DNA of 21,986 nt, from assembly GCA_051453625.1 (NCBI GenBank), contig JBOZIK010000001.1, positions 53,194,331-53,216,316 of the forward strand, written 5' to 3'. Positions 1 to 10,502 of the stretch are shown here, one piece after another; the first letter of the stretch is position 1; each line of letters starts with the position of its first letter. The notes under the pieces are model-generated. The model made no database searches. It was not told the DNA's origin and saw only the letters and a program-made list of their open reading frames with translations. A program made the position numbers and the translations under genes. Origin of the DNA: Welwitschia mirabilis (Eukaryota > Gnetophyta > Gnetopsida > Welwitschiales).

Positions 1-1190
1 CTTAGCTTTTATCTATTTCTCAGACTTCATGATGACTTTCTAAGGCCTTATTATTACTGTAATTGACTATCTTATCTTACCTGAACTTCACTTTTTGCTA
101 ATTTTTTTTAAAGGCTTGTCATCTGCCTGGACGTCTGGATGACATGAATGGATGATATTTAAAATGCATTTTTATCTTTTTCTTCTTATGCTAATGCAAT
201 TCGAGACTTATTAATTTACATGTGAGGGGGAATAACATATTTTCAGATATTTTTAAGTAAGAGTTTTAATTATGAGAGTTATTTTTGAGCTTTAATAAGA
301 TATATATGTGATGTGCTGGTTTGGTTATGATTTTATATTAGTTGTATGATATGCAATCTAGGTATTGTTTAGTAGGACACTAGATAAAAAGCTCTTAGTA
401 TGCACTTTTCAGTTAAGAAGGAGTGTTTTCCTTCTTCATCTCCACCTATAAACTTCCATATAAATGTCTCTATAGCACCATAATGGGAGTAATGTTATTA
501 TTATTTTTTGATGTATTTACCCCTTGTGTATTGTAGTTAAAATGTAGTGATTAATTTATATACATCATTTTGCATTAGCATTGTTGCTGATTATACATAT
601 GCATCATTTTTCTGAGTTATCATGATTATATCTTCTGATGACTTTTGGTGTATGATATTTAATTTTACAATGTAATAAATGTTTTAAGTGGAGGACGAAC
701 ATAGATTGAATTAATCTAATTTATTTATAATCATGATTCACAGGCACTTACTATTTGGACTGATTTTTTTAAGCTTATCATTCCCCTAGTTCTCTAGATG
801 ACATACTGAAAAATAGATCTATACAAATCTAAAAAAAGGTAATGCATCAACTTCATTAGATTCTGATATTTAATTCTACATGATAAGATTTCTAAACTGA
901 ATTCATGTTTTTCTAGCTATGATTTATCTTAATCAATTTGACTCCTAATTTGTAGTTATTCACTTACCTTTTCAGGAACTGACAAGGCTAAGTGAAGGGG
1001 CTATGTTGCAATGCCAACTTATATACATTTGATGAGGTATTTGGAGTACTTTTATAGGACATTTAGATAAGTTGAGGTGGATTTTTGATAATTATATAGG
1101 TGATAGTGATTAGGTGATTTTAAATGAAAGAGACCATCAAGCATAAATGTTTTTAATATTTTTTTTATTTTTTCAAACTTGAATCTATCT
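1..1190. other. A+T-rich stretch with no recognisable gene
   Basis: No long reading frame or familiar domain could be read on either strand. A short purine run (TGTGAGGGGGAA, about 221-232) resembles a retrotransposon polypurine tract, and what follows could be an eroded LTR, but no TG start, second LTR copy or coding sequence supports this. The rest is A+T-rich sequence typical of decayed plant repeats. Confidence 0.5.
222..232 (+). other. Possible polypurine tract of an eroded LTR element
   Basis: Runs of five G are rare in this sequence, and GTGAGGGGGAA just after an A+T-rich stretch has the look of the purine primer site before a 3' LTR. The next bases (TAACAT) do not give a clean TG LTR start and no partner LTR was found, so this is only a candidate. 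Confidence 0.2.
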
Positions 1191-1759
1191 NNNNNNNNNN
1201 NNNNNNNNNNNNNNNNNNNNNNNNNNNNNNNNNNNNNNNNNNNNNNNNNNNNNNNNNNNNNNNNNNNNNNNNNNNNNNNNNNNNNNNNNNNNNNNNNNNN
1301 NNNNNNNNNNNNNNNNNNNNNNNNNNNNNNNNNNNNNNNNNNNNNNNNNNNNNNNNNNNNNNNNNNNNNNNNNNNNNNNNNNNNNNNNNNNNNNNNNNNN
1401 NNNNNNNNNNNNNNNNNNNNNNNNNNNNNNNNNNNNNNNNNNNNNNNNNNNNNNNNNNNNNNNNNNNNNNNNNNNNNNNNNNNNNNNNNNNNNNNNNNNN
1501 NNNNNNNNNNNNNNNNNNNNNNNNNNNNNNNNNNNNNNNNNNNNNNNNNNNNNNNNNNNNNNNNNNNNNNNNNNNNNNNNNNNNNNNNNNNNNNNNNNNN
1601 NNNNNNNNNNNNNNNNNNNNNNNNNNNNNNNNNNNNNNNNNNNNNNNNNNNNNNNNNNNNNNNNNNNNNNNNNNNNNNNNNNNNNNNNNNNNNNNNNNNN
1701 NNNNNNNNNNNNNNNNNNNNNNNNNNNNNNNNNNNNNNNNNNNNNNNNNNNNNNNNNNN
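1191..1759. other. Assembly gap (569 N)
   Basis: The stretch is entirely N. Its odd length suggests an estimated gap size rather than the fixed 100-N placeholder seen elsewhere. Any apparent reading frame through it is an artefact. Confidence 0.99.
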
Positions 1760-2067
1760 TTTCCAAGGTAATACATTTGTGAAGGCTCAAGATGATGAAT
1801 GCAAAGGTTTGATGATGAATCAAATTATGCAAAGCATTCAAAAATGAGAGAGAATTCTTATAAATGTTTATGTATGAATCTATGAAAATTGGAAGAAAAT
1901 CAACACTATCAGTAAAATTTATGCATTCAAAATCATAAATCATCCATCTTTTAGCCTATTTTTTCTTTTTCAATAACTCATGCAAGATATTATTTTGAGA
2001 TAAAGATTAATTAGAGACCACTTAATAAGTTAAATGTTCATTAAGGAAATTTTCATAAGGTAGTGCC
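1760..2067. other. A+T-rich stretch with no recognisable gene
   Basis: This short piece lies between two gaps. It carries a small internal echo (GATGATGAATGCAAAG near 1792, and GATGATGAATC near 1812) but nothing I can assign to a gene or repeat family. Confidence 0.45.
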
Positions 2068-2105
2068 AAAGCTATTAAAGGTTTTTCTTTTTATTTATAT
2101 TTGAA
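2068..2105 (+). repeat. 38-bp direct repeat, left flank of gap
   Basis: The 38 bases ending at the gap are identical to the 38 bases that begin right after it (2206-2243). The copy starts AAAGCTATTAAAGG and ends ATTTATATTTGAA. Perfect identity directly on both gap edges is best explained by two contigs that overlap but were joined with a placeholder. Confidence 0.95.
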
Positions 2106-2205
2106 NNNNNNNNNNNNNNNNNNNNNNNNNNNNNNNNNNNNNNNNNNNNNNNNNNNNNNNNNNNNNNNNNNNNNNNNNNNNNNNNNNNNNNNNNNNNNNN
2201 NNNNN
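2106..2205. other. Assembly gap (exactly 100 N)
   Basis: Exactly 100 N is the usual placeholder for a gap of unknown size. Because both edges carry the same 38 bases, real missing sequence here may be zero, or this may be a short tandem repeat that the assembler collapsed. Confidence 0.98.
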
Positions 2206-2243
2206 AAAGCTATTAAAGGTTTTTCTTTTTATTTATATTTGAA
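2206..2243 (+). repeat. 38-bp direct repeat, right flank of gap
   Basis: This is the identical partner of 2068-2105. After it, the sequence continues as single-copy A+T-rich DNA (TATTACTTAAAG). Confidence 0.95.
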
Positions 2244-2283
2244 TATTACTTAAAGATAAAAGTGATATAGTTGGCTCAAGATT

Positions 2284-2813
2284 TTATTGACAAAAAGGCT
2301 CTTTAGAGAAAGGATCATGAATGGGCTCTTCACTTGTGTTATCCTCTTTATTAGATAGTTAGGTGATTATTCCTCATAAGGTTTCATAAGTGACAATGTT
2401 TGTGGATCAAAAAAGGGTTCTTTTTTAGTGTTTCTTCCCTTAATGTTAGTTTTTAACTAATCCTCTATTATATAACTCTCAAAGGTATTGCCTTCTTCAA
2501 ACTAATGCTTATTTCTTACTAGTTGCTTATCATCTAATGTTTCTAATCCTATTTTAAAGTATAATAAATTTACACATAGTTGTTCACTCTCTAATGCATT
2601 TTTAAACTCAATGTTCTCAGATCTTTCCTTATAAGTTTCTTTATGAGTTTCTTCATGGGTTTCTTACTCATCCATAAAGAACATAGTTTGGATGTCATCA
2701 TTTTTACTATCATCAATCATTTCAAAGTTTTTAGGACTCTTAGGTTTATGGAATATAGGAATGTCATGTTTTTTGGATTGATTAAGATCCCTAATGATTT
2801 GAGTATTAGTTTA
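2284..2813 (-). pseudogene. Unidentified hydrophilic reading frame, decayed
   Basis: On the minus strand one frame runs from about 2810 to 2367 (about 148 codons) with only three internal stops, far fewer than this base composition would give by chance. A shift of one base then continues it to about 2284. The predicted protein is hydrophilic and rich in Glu, Lys, Asp and Asn. Readable stretches include KPKSPKNFEMIDD, a Thr/Glu/Lys repeat (ETHEETHKETYKER) and KKEPFFDPQTLSLMKPYEE. The internal stops are TAA or TAG, each one C-to-T or G-to-A change from Gln or Trp. I do not recognise the family. It could be an accessory frame of a retroelement or an exon of a lost host gene. The plus-strand frame overlapping it (2643-2861) has no such character and is probably a shadow. 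Confidence 0.45.
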
Positions 2814-2861
2814 GATTATTTAATTAAAGACATTGCTCAAGATTTTTGTAGATTTTACTAA

Positions 2862-4650
2862 TAGTTTATTCCACATAATTTGAATGGAATTAAGGCATGT
2901 TACGAGAAATTTGGATAGCATTTTTTAAGAACCTCTAAAAGGTATATTTGAAAGAAGGTAATACAGATTATTGGAAGTTAAAAGATGAAGGGTATTAGTC
3001 AAATGATAAATAATTTGAAAAGGAGGATGAATGGTAAAAACTACGAGAGTGATGAAAGGCATGGGATAAAACTCTTATTGTTCAATATATAGCTTTTAAA
3101 TTTAAAAGCTATAAAGAGGTAATATATACATGGATGGGGGCTTTAAGCTTTGAAGATACTCTATAAATATTTATCTAGTATCAAAAGGATTTTAGATTTG
3201 TAAATGGTATGGGTTGTATTAAAGGTTGTCCTCTAGAATTTTCTTAGACCAAAGGAAATCTCCTACAGATTTAGGTTAAACACAATTAGGTATATTATAG
3301 GAAGTTTTGTAGTTTTTAGAGATAATTTATAGTTCATAAGGTATTTCAAATAGATTAGGTCCTCAAGTCATGTTAAAGTTTTGAAATTATGTCATAAAAA
3401 TGCCTATACGATCACCTTTTCATAAATTTTTAAGATTTTGAAGGAGTTCTAACCTGAGAAAGGTTTTAGATAGATGAGAGAAAATTTTACTTAAGATTTT
3501 AGACTATTTTTCTTAGGAATGCCAGTAGCACTAGTGAGAAAAGATGACAATGTCAATTGTTTAGAGTAGAGTAGTTTTAGAAAGAACAAAAATTACTTTT
3601 AGATCCATGCAAAAGGTCTCTTATTATAGTGTCTTAGAAAATATTAATTAGAATTAAGTGCAACTTAATATAACATAGAAAAATAAAATCTAAATGTTTT
3701 TAATTTTTTAAAATTTTAATAGTAGAAATAAAAATAGAACTAAGAATTATAGAAACTTGTAGAAAATGACAAAAAAAACACAAAATAATTAAAGGTTAAA
3801 TCTAGTTTTTCTATGTTATGATCTTAGATTTAGTTGCAAGCTATAAGAAAGTTATTAGACTTGCAACACAAAATTTTATATAAAAAATTATGTTTTATAT
3901 TAAAAGAGAAAAAATAAATAAAAATTAAAAGAAAAAGACTCAAATTAGTTGTAGATTCATTAAAATAGGACTAGTACCCAACACTAAAAAGAGAAAAAAA
4001 TAAATGCACAAAAGAAAAATAAAATATCTAGTTTGAGTATCACGGGAAAAAGTACTAGTAGCAACCATTAGGAAAATAAAAAAGAAACTAAAAAAAATTT
4101 CAACAAGAAAAGAATCATGCACTATTAAAGATATACTATGCCAATATCCCAGATAAGGGTGCTAAAATCTTATCTGTGTGAGTAGAGTAAACAAGATTTA
4201 AACTAGGTAAGAACATAGTATCATTCTTTGACAAGGATATGTATACAATAACTTAATAAAAGTAACATAATTAATCTAAAGTTGCAATGTAAATATTAAA
4301 AAATACAAAATAAAAGTTTAAGAACTTAATAATCCTTGATTAATAATGTAAGGAAATGGAAGTGCTTCAAAGATCTAACTGATTCATCTAATGCTCTACA
4401 TTTACTTTAGTGATTCTTGTATTCCTGAAACACAAACTAAAAATATCAAGTCATTAAGTCTAAAGCATAAAGGCATAATCTCATCCACCACATGAGTGCT
4501 GGTGAGTTATTTAGTTTCCTTGATCCTTCATAACCCTTCATAATCATGAAAAGTATGAATGATTGTGCATAAGATCCATCAAATGATAATGACTGTAAAT
4601 CACAGAAGTAATCTTAAGAAACTCACTTGGTAGTAAAATAACTTGGTAAC
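2862..4650. other. A+T-rich stretch with no recognisable gene
   Basis: I found no domain in any frame. The part from 3650 to 4120 is very A-rich on the plus strand, which produces a meaningless Phe/Leu-rich minus-strand frame (3940-4122). It may be an old retroelement body, but nothing readable supports that. Confidence 0.45.
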
Positions 4651-4657
4651 TCAATAG

Positions 4658-4797
4658 TTTCATCTAAGAATTGCTAATATCAAATTAATATGTATTAACA
4701 ATAAAAGAATGAATAATTAGCTAAATAAACAAGAACTAGCTTCACCTAAAGATTGCCAATACCAAATTAATGCACATTAATAATGAAAGAATGAAAA
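4658..4797 (+). repeat. Imperfect tandem duplication, 82-bp period
   Basis: TTTCATCTAAGAATTGCTAA at 4658 returns as CTTCACCTAAAGATTGCCAA at 4740, and the similarity continues through AAATTAAT...CATTAA/TATTAA and AATAAAAGAATGAA/AATGAAAGAATGAA. The second copy is recognisable for about 58 bases. Differences are mostly transitions, which suggests an old local duplication. Confidence 0.7.
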
Positions 4798-4799
4798 GG

Positions 4800-5370
4800 T
4801 AATCATGCATTAAAATTTGAAATATACATTAATCAATGAAGAGAGAAGAAGTAAGTTAACTCCTCAACTAGCCTTAAAAAAATTCATTCCCAGGAAAGGT
4901 AATTCGAATGTCATGATGTTCTAGCATTCCAAGTCTTTCCACTCTATTTTGTCAACCAAAAGATCCATTACAATGATGGCTCAAGGCAATTTTATAAATG
5001 AGAGAAGACTTAGATAGCTTTATCATGATGTGGTTTGTGAGTGATTACATAAGGGTGTTACATTTAGGTAGCTAGTTAAAGAGGAAGTTACAAATATTTG
5101 ATATGCAAATTTAAAGGAGGATTCTTTATCTTCTAATGCAAGAAAGGTGATGACATGTTCTCTAACTAATGATGATGATACTAATGGATGTCATGTCATG
5201 TGTCTTCTACACAGTCATCCTCTTTGTTACCACATGTCATTGTGATATGTCATTCTGCACTTTCACCATGTATAATCAAGTTAGAAGATTTGTTCTAGAT
5301 CAATATCTAACTTAATCTAAAATTGTAATGTGATGAACTTATTAAAATGATGTAGAAACATGAGTTTGAT
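4800..5370. other. A+T-rich stretch with no recognisable gene
   Basis: No coding signal was seen. The segment 5088-5150 weakly resembles 6939-6995 (see findings), so part of this may be a fragment of a dispersed repeat. Confidence 0.4.
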
Positions 5371-5532
5371 NNNNNNNNNNNNNNNNNNNNNNNNNNNNNN
5401 NNNNNNNNNNNNNNNNNNNNNNNNNNNNNNNNNNNNNNNNNNNNNNNNNNNNNNNNNNNNNNNNNNNNNNNNNNNNNNNNNNNNNNNNNNNNNNNNNNNN
5501 NNNNNNNNNNNNNNNNNNNNNNNNNNNNNNNN
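5371..5532. other. Assembly gap (162 N)
   Basis: The stretch is all N. The flanks do not resemble each other. Confidence 0.99.
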
Positions 5533-6199
5533 CACATAAAACATAATAAAAATTATTTTATGATTGAACAATGAATTTAATGCTTTTTCATATGGCAAAT
5601 TGATCAACTCTACTTGATTTAAATGTTAATTTTTGCATTTAAAAAGCCTTCATTAAAATAAATTGATAATTAAGCTCTATTTTTCTTTATGTATCTTTCC
5701 TTTTCTACATTATTCTTTTTCTCTTGTTCATATATTTTGGCTTCCAGATTAGTCACAGAGTTATAATCTTACAGTTATATCATTATCCAATTATTTCTTC
5801 ATTAAGATTATGTGTATAATTATCATGTTTAATCAATATAAATAATACAAATACTAATTAAAAATTGCCATAAAATATTTCTAATTAAAGTAATTATAAT
5901 TAATGAAGATGATTCCATAAGGGACTTACTAAATACGACACTCATAAATATTGAAGAAATTTTATATAATATGGTTATAAATACTAATTAAATGATATAT
6001 AATAATTAATAACATATAATAAGATGGCAATTTATATTTCTAAATAACTTATTAACAATAACATTAACTATGTTTCCTTACTTATAATCAGTGATAAGGG
6101 TACAATCATTCACCTAATTCCATGGTACACAAAAGCATTCTATTATACATTTATAGGATTGATGTAGGATTTAATGTGCAACATGCATTACCTCTACAA
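5533..6199. other. A+T-rich stretch with no recognisable gene
   Basis: This is very A+T-rich sequence with many ATTAAT/AATTAT words and stops in all frames. Nothing could be assigned. Confidence 0.5.
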
Positions 6200-6373
6200 T
6201 TTCATTAAATCTTCAACTACTACATTCTCTAAATTTCATAGATATCTTTAATTATTGCATGTTTATAATTTCACAGATATCTGCAACTACTACATTCTCT
6301 ATGTTTCATAAATATCTTTGAATACTACATTTTATGAATTTCATAGATAAATAAAGTAATCATTCTACTTATA
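6200..6373 (+). repeat. 35-bp minisatellite, about five units
   Basis: Units begin TTTCAT or TTTCAC at 6200, 6234, 6269, 6304 and 6339, giving spacings of 34, 35, 35 and 35. The shared core is TTTCATAGATATCTT followed by AACTACTACATTCTCT. Units 1 and 3 match best over the second half and units 2 and 4 over the first half. The fifth unit has decayed. The array is non-coding. Confidence 0.8.
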
Positions 6374-9300
6374 TAAAATCTTTCACAATAGTAAATTGCA
6401 TTGATATAAGAAACAAAACATTAGAGGTTCTACTTTTGATTTCTAATTTACTCACTAAGAAGAAACTAAGTGAGAAAGTCTTACCTAATTTAGCTTAAGA
6501 AATGTCTGAGAATCATGTAAGAGAATATTCCTAATGTTTTTTATGAATAATTAAAAATAATGAGAGAATTATTTTTTCCTAATTTGGTGATACTCACTTG
6601 TTGTGTAAATTTAGAAGTAAGATAGATAATAAGAGTGAAGAAAATAGAAGATTAACTCAGAAAGAATGACAGTAAGAGAATTTACATGTAAATACCTTCA
6701 ATGTGAAGGGAAACATTTATAGGAAATAAAAAAAGTCTTTTAATATTTAAAAGAATAGCAAAGTTATAAATAAGGCTTCAACCTTTAAGAGAAAAACTTT
6801 GTTCAACATGCTTCATATGTTTTCTTAAGTAGATAAGCTAGATATCGTTACCTAAGGACCTAATGTCCTTTATATACTAATACATTATCCTAATTCTAGA
6901 ACATTTCAAATCAATTAGGTCTAATTTGAAAATGGTCATTACAAACATAATTACAATTAAAGAGGATTATAATAGCTTTTAATGCAAGGAAGTTAGAATA
7001 GGTATTCATATAAGGGAGTTACAAAGAATGTTCTTTTCTAAATTTGTTTTTAGACCAAGAATTCTCCCACTTTTTTATATACTAGGGGTGAGAAATTCAA
7101 ATTTTTCAGATTTCAGTATCCTATGTTTAAAAGTACATGAAATTCAAAAGATATAATATAGACAAGTAGAAAGAAATCTTTAACTTGTCATTCATGTTAG
7201 CATCGTTATTGCTAATCCTCAACTATTCACAAATCCAAAAAATCACTACAAAGAGAAGAGGATAAAATCAAAAATAAAAGAGGACAGAGAATTCCAATAT
7301 CATCAAATAAATAGATTGCTATAGAGACATTACAAAAAGAAGATAATAGTAGAAATATTAGAGATGGATCAAGAAATTATTTGACCAAAAGGAGTAGGCA
7401 TTTACTAGATGACAAAAAGATAAAAGGAAGGAAAGTTTCTTGTTTTTGGAAATTTAAAGTTTCTTTTTCAAATAATAAAGCATATAAAATTAGTGTTTTA
7501 TAGGTTCTTTCCTTTTCTTTTTTCATATTTCTTATCATACTTAATTTCTTTTCTTTTCTCATTTGTTCTAGTCCAAACATTTATAGTTTCAATATTCATC
7601 ATAGAATCATAAACTATCTTGTCTTTGTAATCTCTTAAAAAGGATTTGTTAGTCTAAAGACTTGATTCTTACAATACACTATGTTTTCTCATAATACAAA
7701 TGTCCCTGCATTTCTATACATCCTACATTGATGGTTTCAAATTTTTAATATATTATGCATAATATTGAAACAAAAATTTAATTGCTTATTTACGCACTAG
7801 CTTATCCATTCATTACCATTGTCATTATTTCTAGTAGAATCCTTGTGATTTGGTTGAAATTTTAACACTAAATGAAATCATTTAGAATAGATTTATAAAT
7901 TATTTTATTTTTATGAACTCATAATATAATCTATGTTATTTTCTTTGTTTTGATAAATAAAAATTTTAGGGGGAAATTCTTTGTTAATTCTAATTTCATG
8001 TATCTTTTAATTCTAGTATTTTTTATTTTTACAAGCTTTTCTAAATCATCTCTAGTATTATTTTGAAATTTAGGATCAATTAAGGATTTAAAGTTGCATA
8101 TCCAATCTCATCATGTATCTATTATATTATGAAATCCTAGGTAAAACATCATTTTAGAAATCCAAAAGCATAAATAAAACATTGTAAGAAAATGTTGTAA
8201 TAGTTTTGGTGCTAGAAGAAGGGTAATCTTTCTTGTCCTTGTATAACTAAATCCTTTATGCGATGGGCACTTGATAAATACTTTCATATCTTTATAAGGA
8301 AGAGTACTAAAAACTCATCTAGCAAGATCTATCTAATCTTTTCATATATTAACTTAGTTTAGTCCTCAAGTACAGACAATTTTGGAAACCCTTTTTGGAT
8401 AACCTAGATATAAGAATGACATGACTAGTTGCTAGAAAACAACGATGAGATATAAACACAATGGCTGGCAATGAAAACAAAGATTACACCTAAGAAAACC
8501 AAGGTATAAATGAAGCTAGGAAAATTAGTAATAGGGCTTATTAAGAATATGACTTTAATAATAATAACTACACCCAAATATGCCTCATCAAAGGCATTCT
8601 GAATAGTAATCTGATAGTGTGAAAGAAATTTGAGTCCCATTTGCTTGAATTCTTTCAAACAAAGATGACCAATGAACAATTTAAACATCATGAAAAAGAT
8701 AAGTAAAAATTAAAAAAAATTCTCTTACTGAAGGAACATAGTTTAAAAATTTAATAAAATCAAAAATTTAGCAACGCCCAGAAAAAGATCAAGTTAGCAA
8801 ATCAAGAGATTAGTTGACAAAAGTCAGCCACAAACTCGATAAAAAAAAATCATTTGATTTCTTTCCTTTCTAACTTTTATGAGTATTTAACATGTGTGAA
8901 CATCATTCTAATGCTCTTGCTAAGTAATTAAAGAGAAAACAGTAATAGATACACTATGATCATGCATTTTCTTTAACAATTCATGATTCATAATCATTAA
9001 TATCTCACAAAAAGGTAACAGAATATTAACTAAACCATAATTCTTACAAAGAAAAAGGCAAGTGATGAAATTTTATTAACATAAAATGTCAATTACATCT
9101 AACTATCTGATCAATTACTACTATTCTACATAGAAGTATAAAACAAACCAACATATAAATAGTACAATAAAATCATGAAAATACAATGTTCATCTAATCT
9201 AAAAATCAAAAAGATGGATGTCTAGATAATGGATCCTCTAAGTGAATAACATGAAAAAGTAAATTAGTCTTATGTTGTTGGATCAGTAGATCCAGAAGGC
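6374..9300. other. A+T-rich stretch, possibly retroelement remains
   Basis: No domain could be read. Two weak hints are present. Minus-strand AAAAAAGTGGGAGA (7063-7076) looks like a Copia-type polypurine tract, with a TATA-like TATATAAAGG at about 6870-6880 further along that strand. Plus-strand TTTTAGGGGGAAA (about 7964-7976) is another short purine run. The minus-strand frame 8425-8691 encodes a hydrophobic 88-residue product I cannot place; in A-rich DNA such frames often arise by chance. I also found no terminal inverted repeats that would close the hAT element on this side. Confidence 0.4.
7063..7076 (-). other. Possible polypurine tract of a Copia-type element
   Basis: The minus strand reads AAAAAAGTGGGAGA followed by ATTCTTGG, close to the AGTGGGAGATTGTTGG seen at the 3' LTR border of many plant Copia elements. 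There is no second LTR copy and no readable Copia protein, so the call is weak. Confidence 0.25.
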
Positions 9301-9371
9301 CCCTCTCCACTCCTCTTATGCACTTTTATCTTCCTTCTTCATGGGCAGTAAACATGTTATGCAGAAGAAGG

Positions 9372-9912
9372 TCATGCAATAGAAGAAGATGATGCTCGAG
9401 TTATCAACTCCTCCATGCTGAATAGTGGTTCATTGTCCTCATCTAACTTAGGAATCTCATCATCTCTAAACTCACTAAGTATAAAGTCATTATCCTACTC
9501 ATCAGACTCACTATCTAAGGAGGGATCCTATGCATGCCTTAGATCATCAAAATCTAAATCTCGATCATCATCACTAACATTATTATTACTATCATAAGCT
9601 CTAAAGGTGAATGGCGTATCTCTAAATACTATGTCAGTGTGACCAAATGATGCATGATCTATTAGTTATGAATATAAATAAAGCATATCATCATGATCAT
9701 CATCATAAAATTCTTCACAATCCACTCAGAAGTAGGCAAGGATGGATGAATATCATCAAGGTTCATATTCTTATGAGTGGTGGATGTTAATTCATTTAAC
9801 TCAAATCTCAAATTGTAATGAATAAATATAAGATCATTAAGCCTATTTATTGATAAGCTATTTCCTTTCTTTATGTGGATGTGCTCAAAGATGCTCCAAT
9901 TATATTTGCAAC
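9372..9912 (-). pseudogene. hAT dimerisation exon with a long acidic tail
   Basis: The exon reads CKYNWSIFEHIHIKKGNSL and RLNDLIFIHYNLRF, the core of the hAT dimerisation motif (N-W-S-x-F-x-x-I-H-x-K-K-R-N-R-L, R-L-N-D-L-V-x-V-x-Y-N), then SEWIV. A one-base shift leads into a frame of about 110 codons with only three internal stops. It is rich in Asp, Glu and Ser (for example EEFYDDDHDDMLYLYS, SDDDRDLDFDDL and EIPKLDEDNEPLFSMEEL) and ends at the TGA at 9374-9372. hAT proteins often end in a short acidic stretch; this one is long. The plus-strand Ser-rich frame at 9415-9597 is its antisense shadow. Confidence 0.8.
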
Positions 9913-10032
9913 CTACCAGATAGTAAAGATGTTAATGATGATAATGAACAAAAGTACAAAATTTGTTAGTACTATTTATAATTAAACACGCATATAAGGT
10001 ATATTATTACACATTATTAAATAGTGTTTTAC
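9913..10032 (-). other. Intron of the hAT gene, 120 nt, phase 1
   Basis: The donor is TGCCTTTG|GTAAAACAC and the acceptor ATCTGGTAG|GTTGCAAAT. Splicing rebuilds the Gly codon, giving S-A-F-G-C-K-Y-N-W-S, which fits the family signature S-S-S-G/A-C-E-R-N-W-S. The exact fit makes this junction very likely real. Confidence 0.88.
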
Positions 10033-10119
10033 CAAAGGCACTACAAGGCTGAGATATAGTTTGGATGGCCACATCTTGAAGTGCCTTTATTTCTATTCCA
10101 TAATTTGTCCACCAATCCT
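10033..10119 (-). pseudogene. hAT exon, WWxxYG block
   Basis: The minus strand reads DWWTNYGIEIKALQDVAIQT and then ISQPCSAFG up to a splice donor. This is the start of the hAT C-terminal region (W-W-x-x-Y-G, then L-Q-x-x-A-I-x-x-L/I-S-Q-x-C-S-S-S-x-C). A splice acceptor (GAATTATAG, ending at 10120) may precede it. Confidence 0.85.
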
Positions 10120-10299
10120 CTATAATTCAAAGTAAAAGAAAGTGATATTTTAAGTTTTTTTTTCACAAAAGCCTTAGAAGTTTATAACATTATTGATAAT
10201 GTAATTACATCAAATACTCATTAGTCAATTACTTGGATTCACACAGCTTTTTGCATTTTTTGGAATAGACCCTCTAAATGACAAACCTATTTTTTGCTT

Positions 10300-10502
10300 A
10301 TACATATCTAAGCATTATTGATAAAGGTATACATCAAGGCATCCTTAGCATCTTGCAAGCTATCCAATAAAATGTAGTTCATAGTGAATCTAGTGGTAGA
10401 GGGCTTTATCATCTCTTTTCCTTTAGAACATTCATAGAACAGATGATGAAGATGAAGATGTACATATACAAATTGGGTTATATACTTTGCCCTTTTGATA
10501 AC
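10300..10502 (-). pseudogene. hAT transposase exon, core region
   Basis: After the acceptor the frame gives AKYITQFVYVH and then EMIKPSTTRFTMNYILLDSL followed by QDAKDALMYTFINNA. The family has R-P-G-x-T-R-F-A-T-x-F-L/I-x-L-x-S-L here. Beyond this the frame has stops and homology fades. The block of about 150 residues that normally precedes the WW-x-x-YG motif is not visible, which points to an internal deletion. Confidence 0.8.

Noticed and set aside
415-436. Perfect 8-bp hairpin (AAGAAGGA, 6-base loop, TCCTTCTT)
   Set aside because: Inverted repeats this short are expected by chance in a window of this size, and there is no gene for it to serve.
1165-1943. Long reading frames on both strands across 1165-1943
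   Set aside because: They consist almost wholly of N and mean nothing. The same holds for frames over 5307-5607, 11004-11627 and 12274-12637, except that the non-N part of the last one on the minus strand is genuine hAT sequence.
3940-4122. 60-residue Phe/Leu-rich minus-strand frame, possible signal or membrane peptide
   Set aside because: It is the antisense of poly-A-rich sequence and shows no conserved motif.
7083-7105. CTAGGGGTGAGAAATTC as a possible hAT terminal inverted repeat
   Set aside because: No matching inverted copy was found on the far side of the transposase gene, and it lies over 2 kb beyond the coding end.
8425-8691. 88-residue hydrophobic minus-strand frame, possible membrane protein
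   Set aside because: A-rich plus-strand DNA gives Phe/Ile/Leu-rich frames by chance. There is no family signature and no supporting neighbours.
9415-9597. Ser-rich plus-strand frame
   Set aside because: It is the antisense of the acidic hAT tail: Asp/Glu codons read backwards give Ser/Leu.
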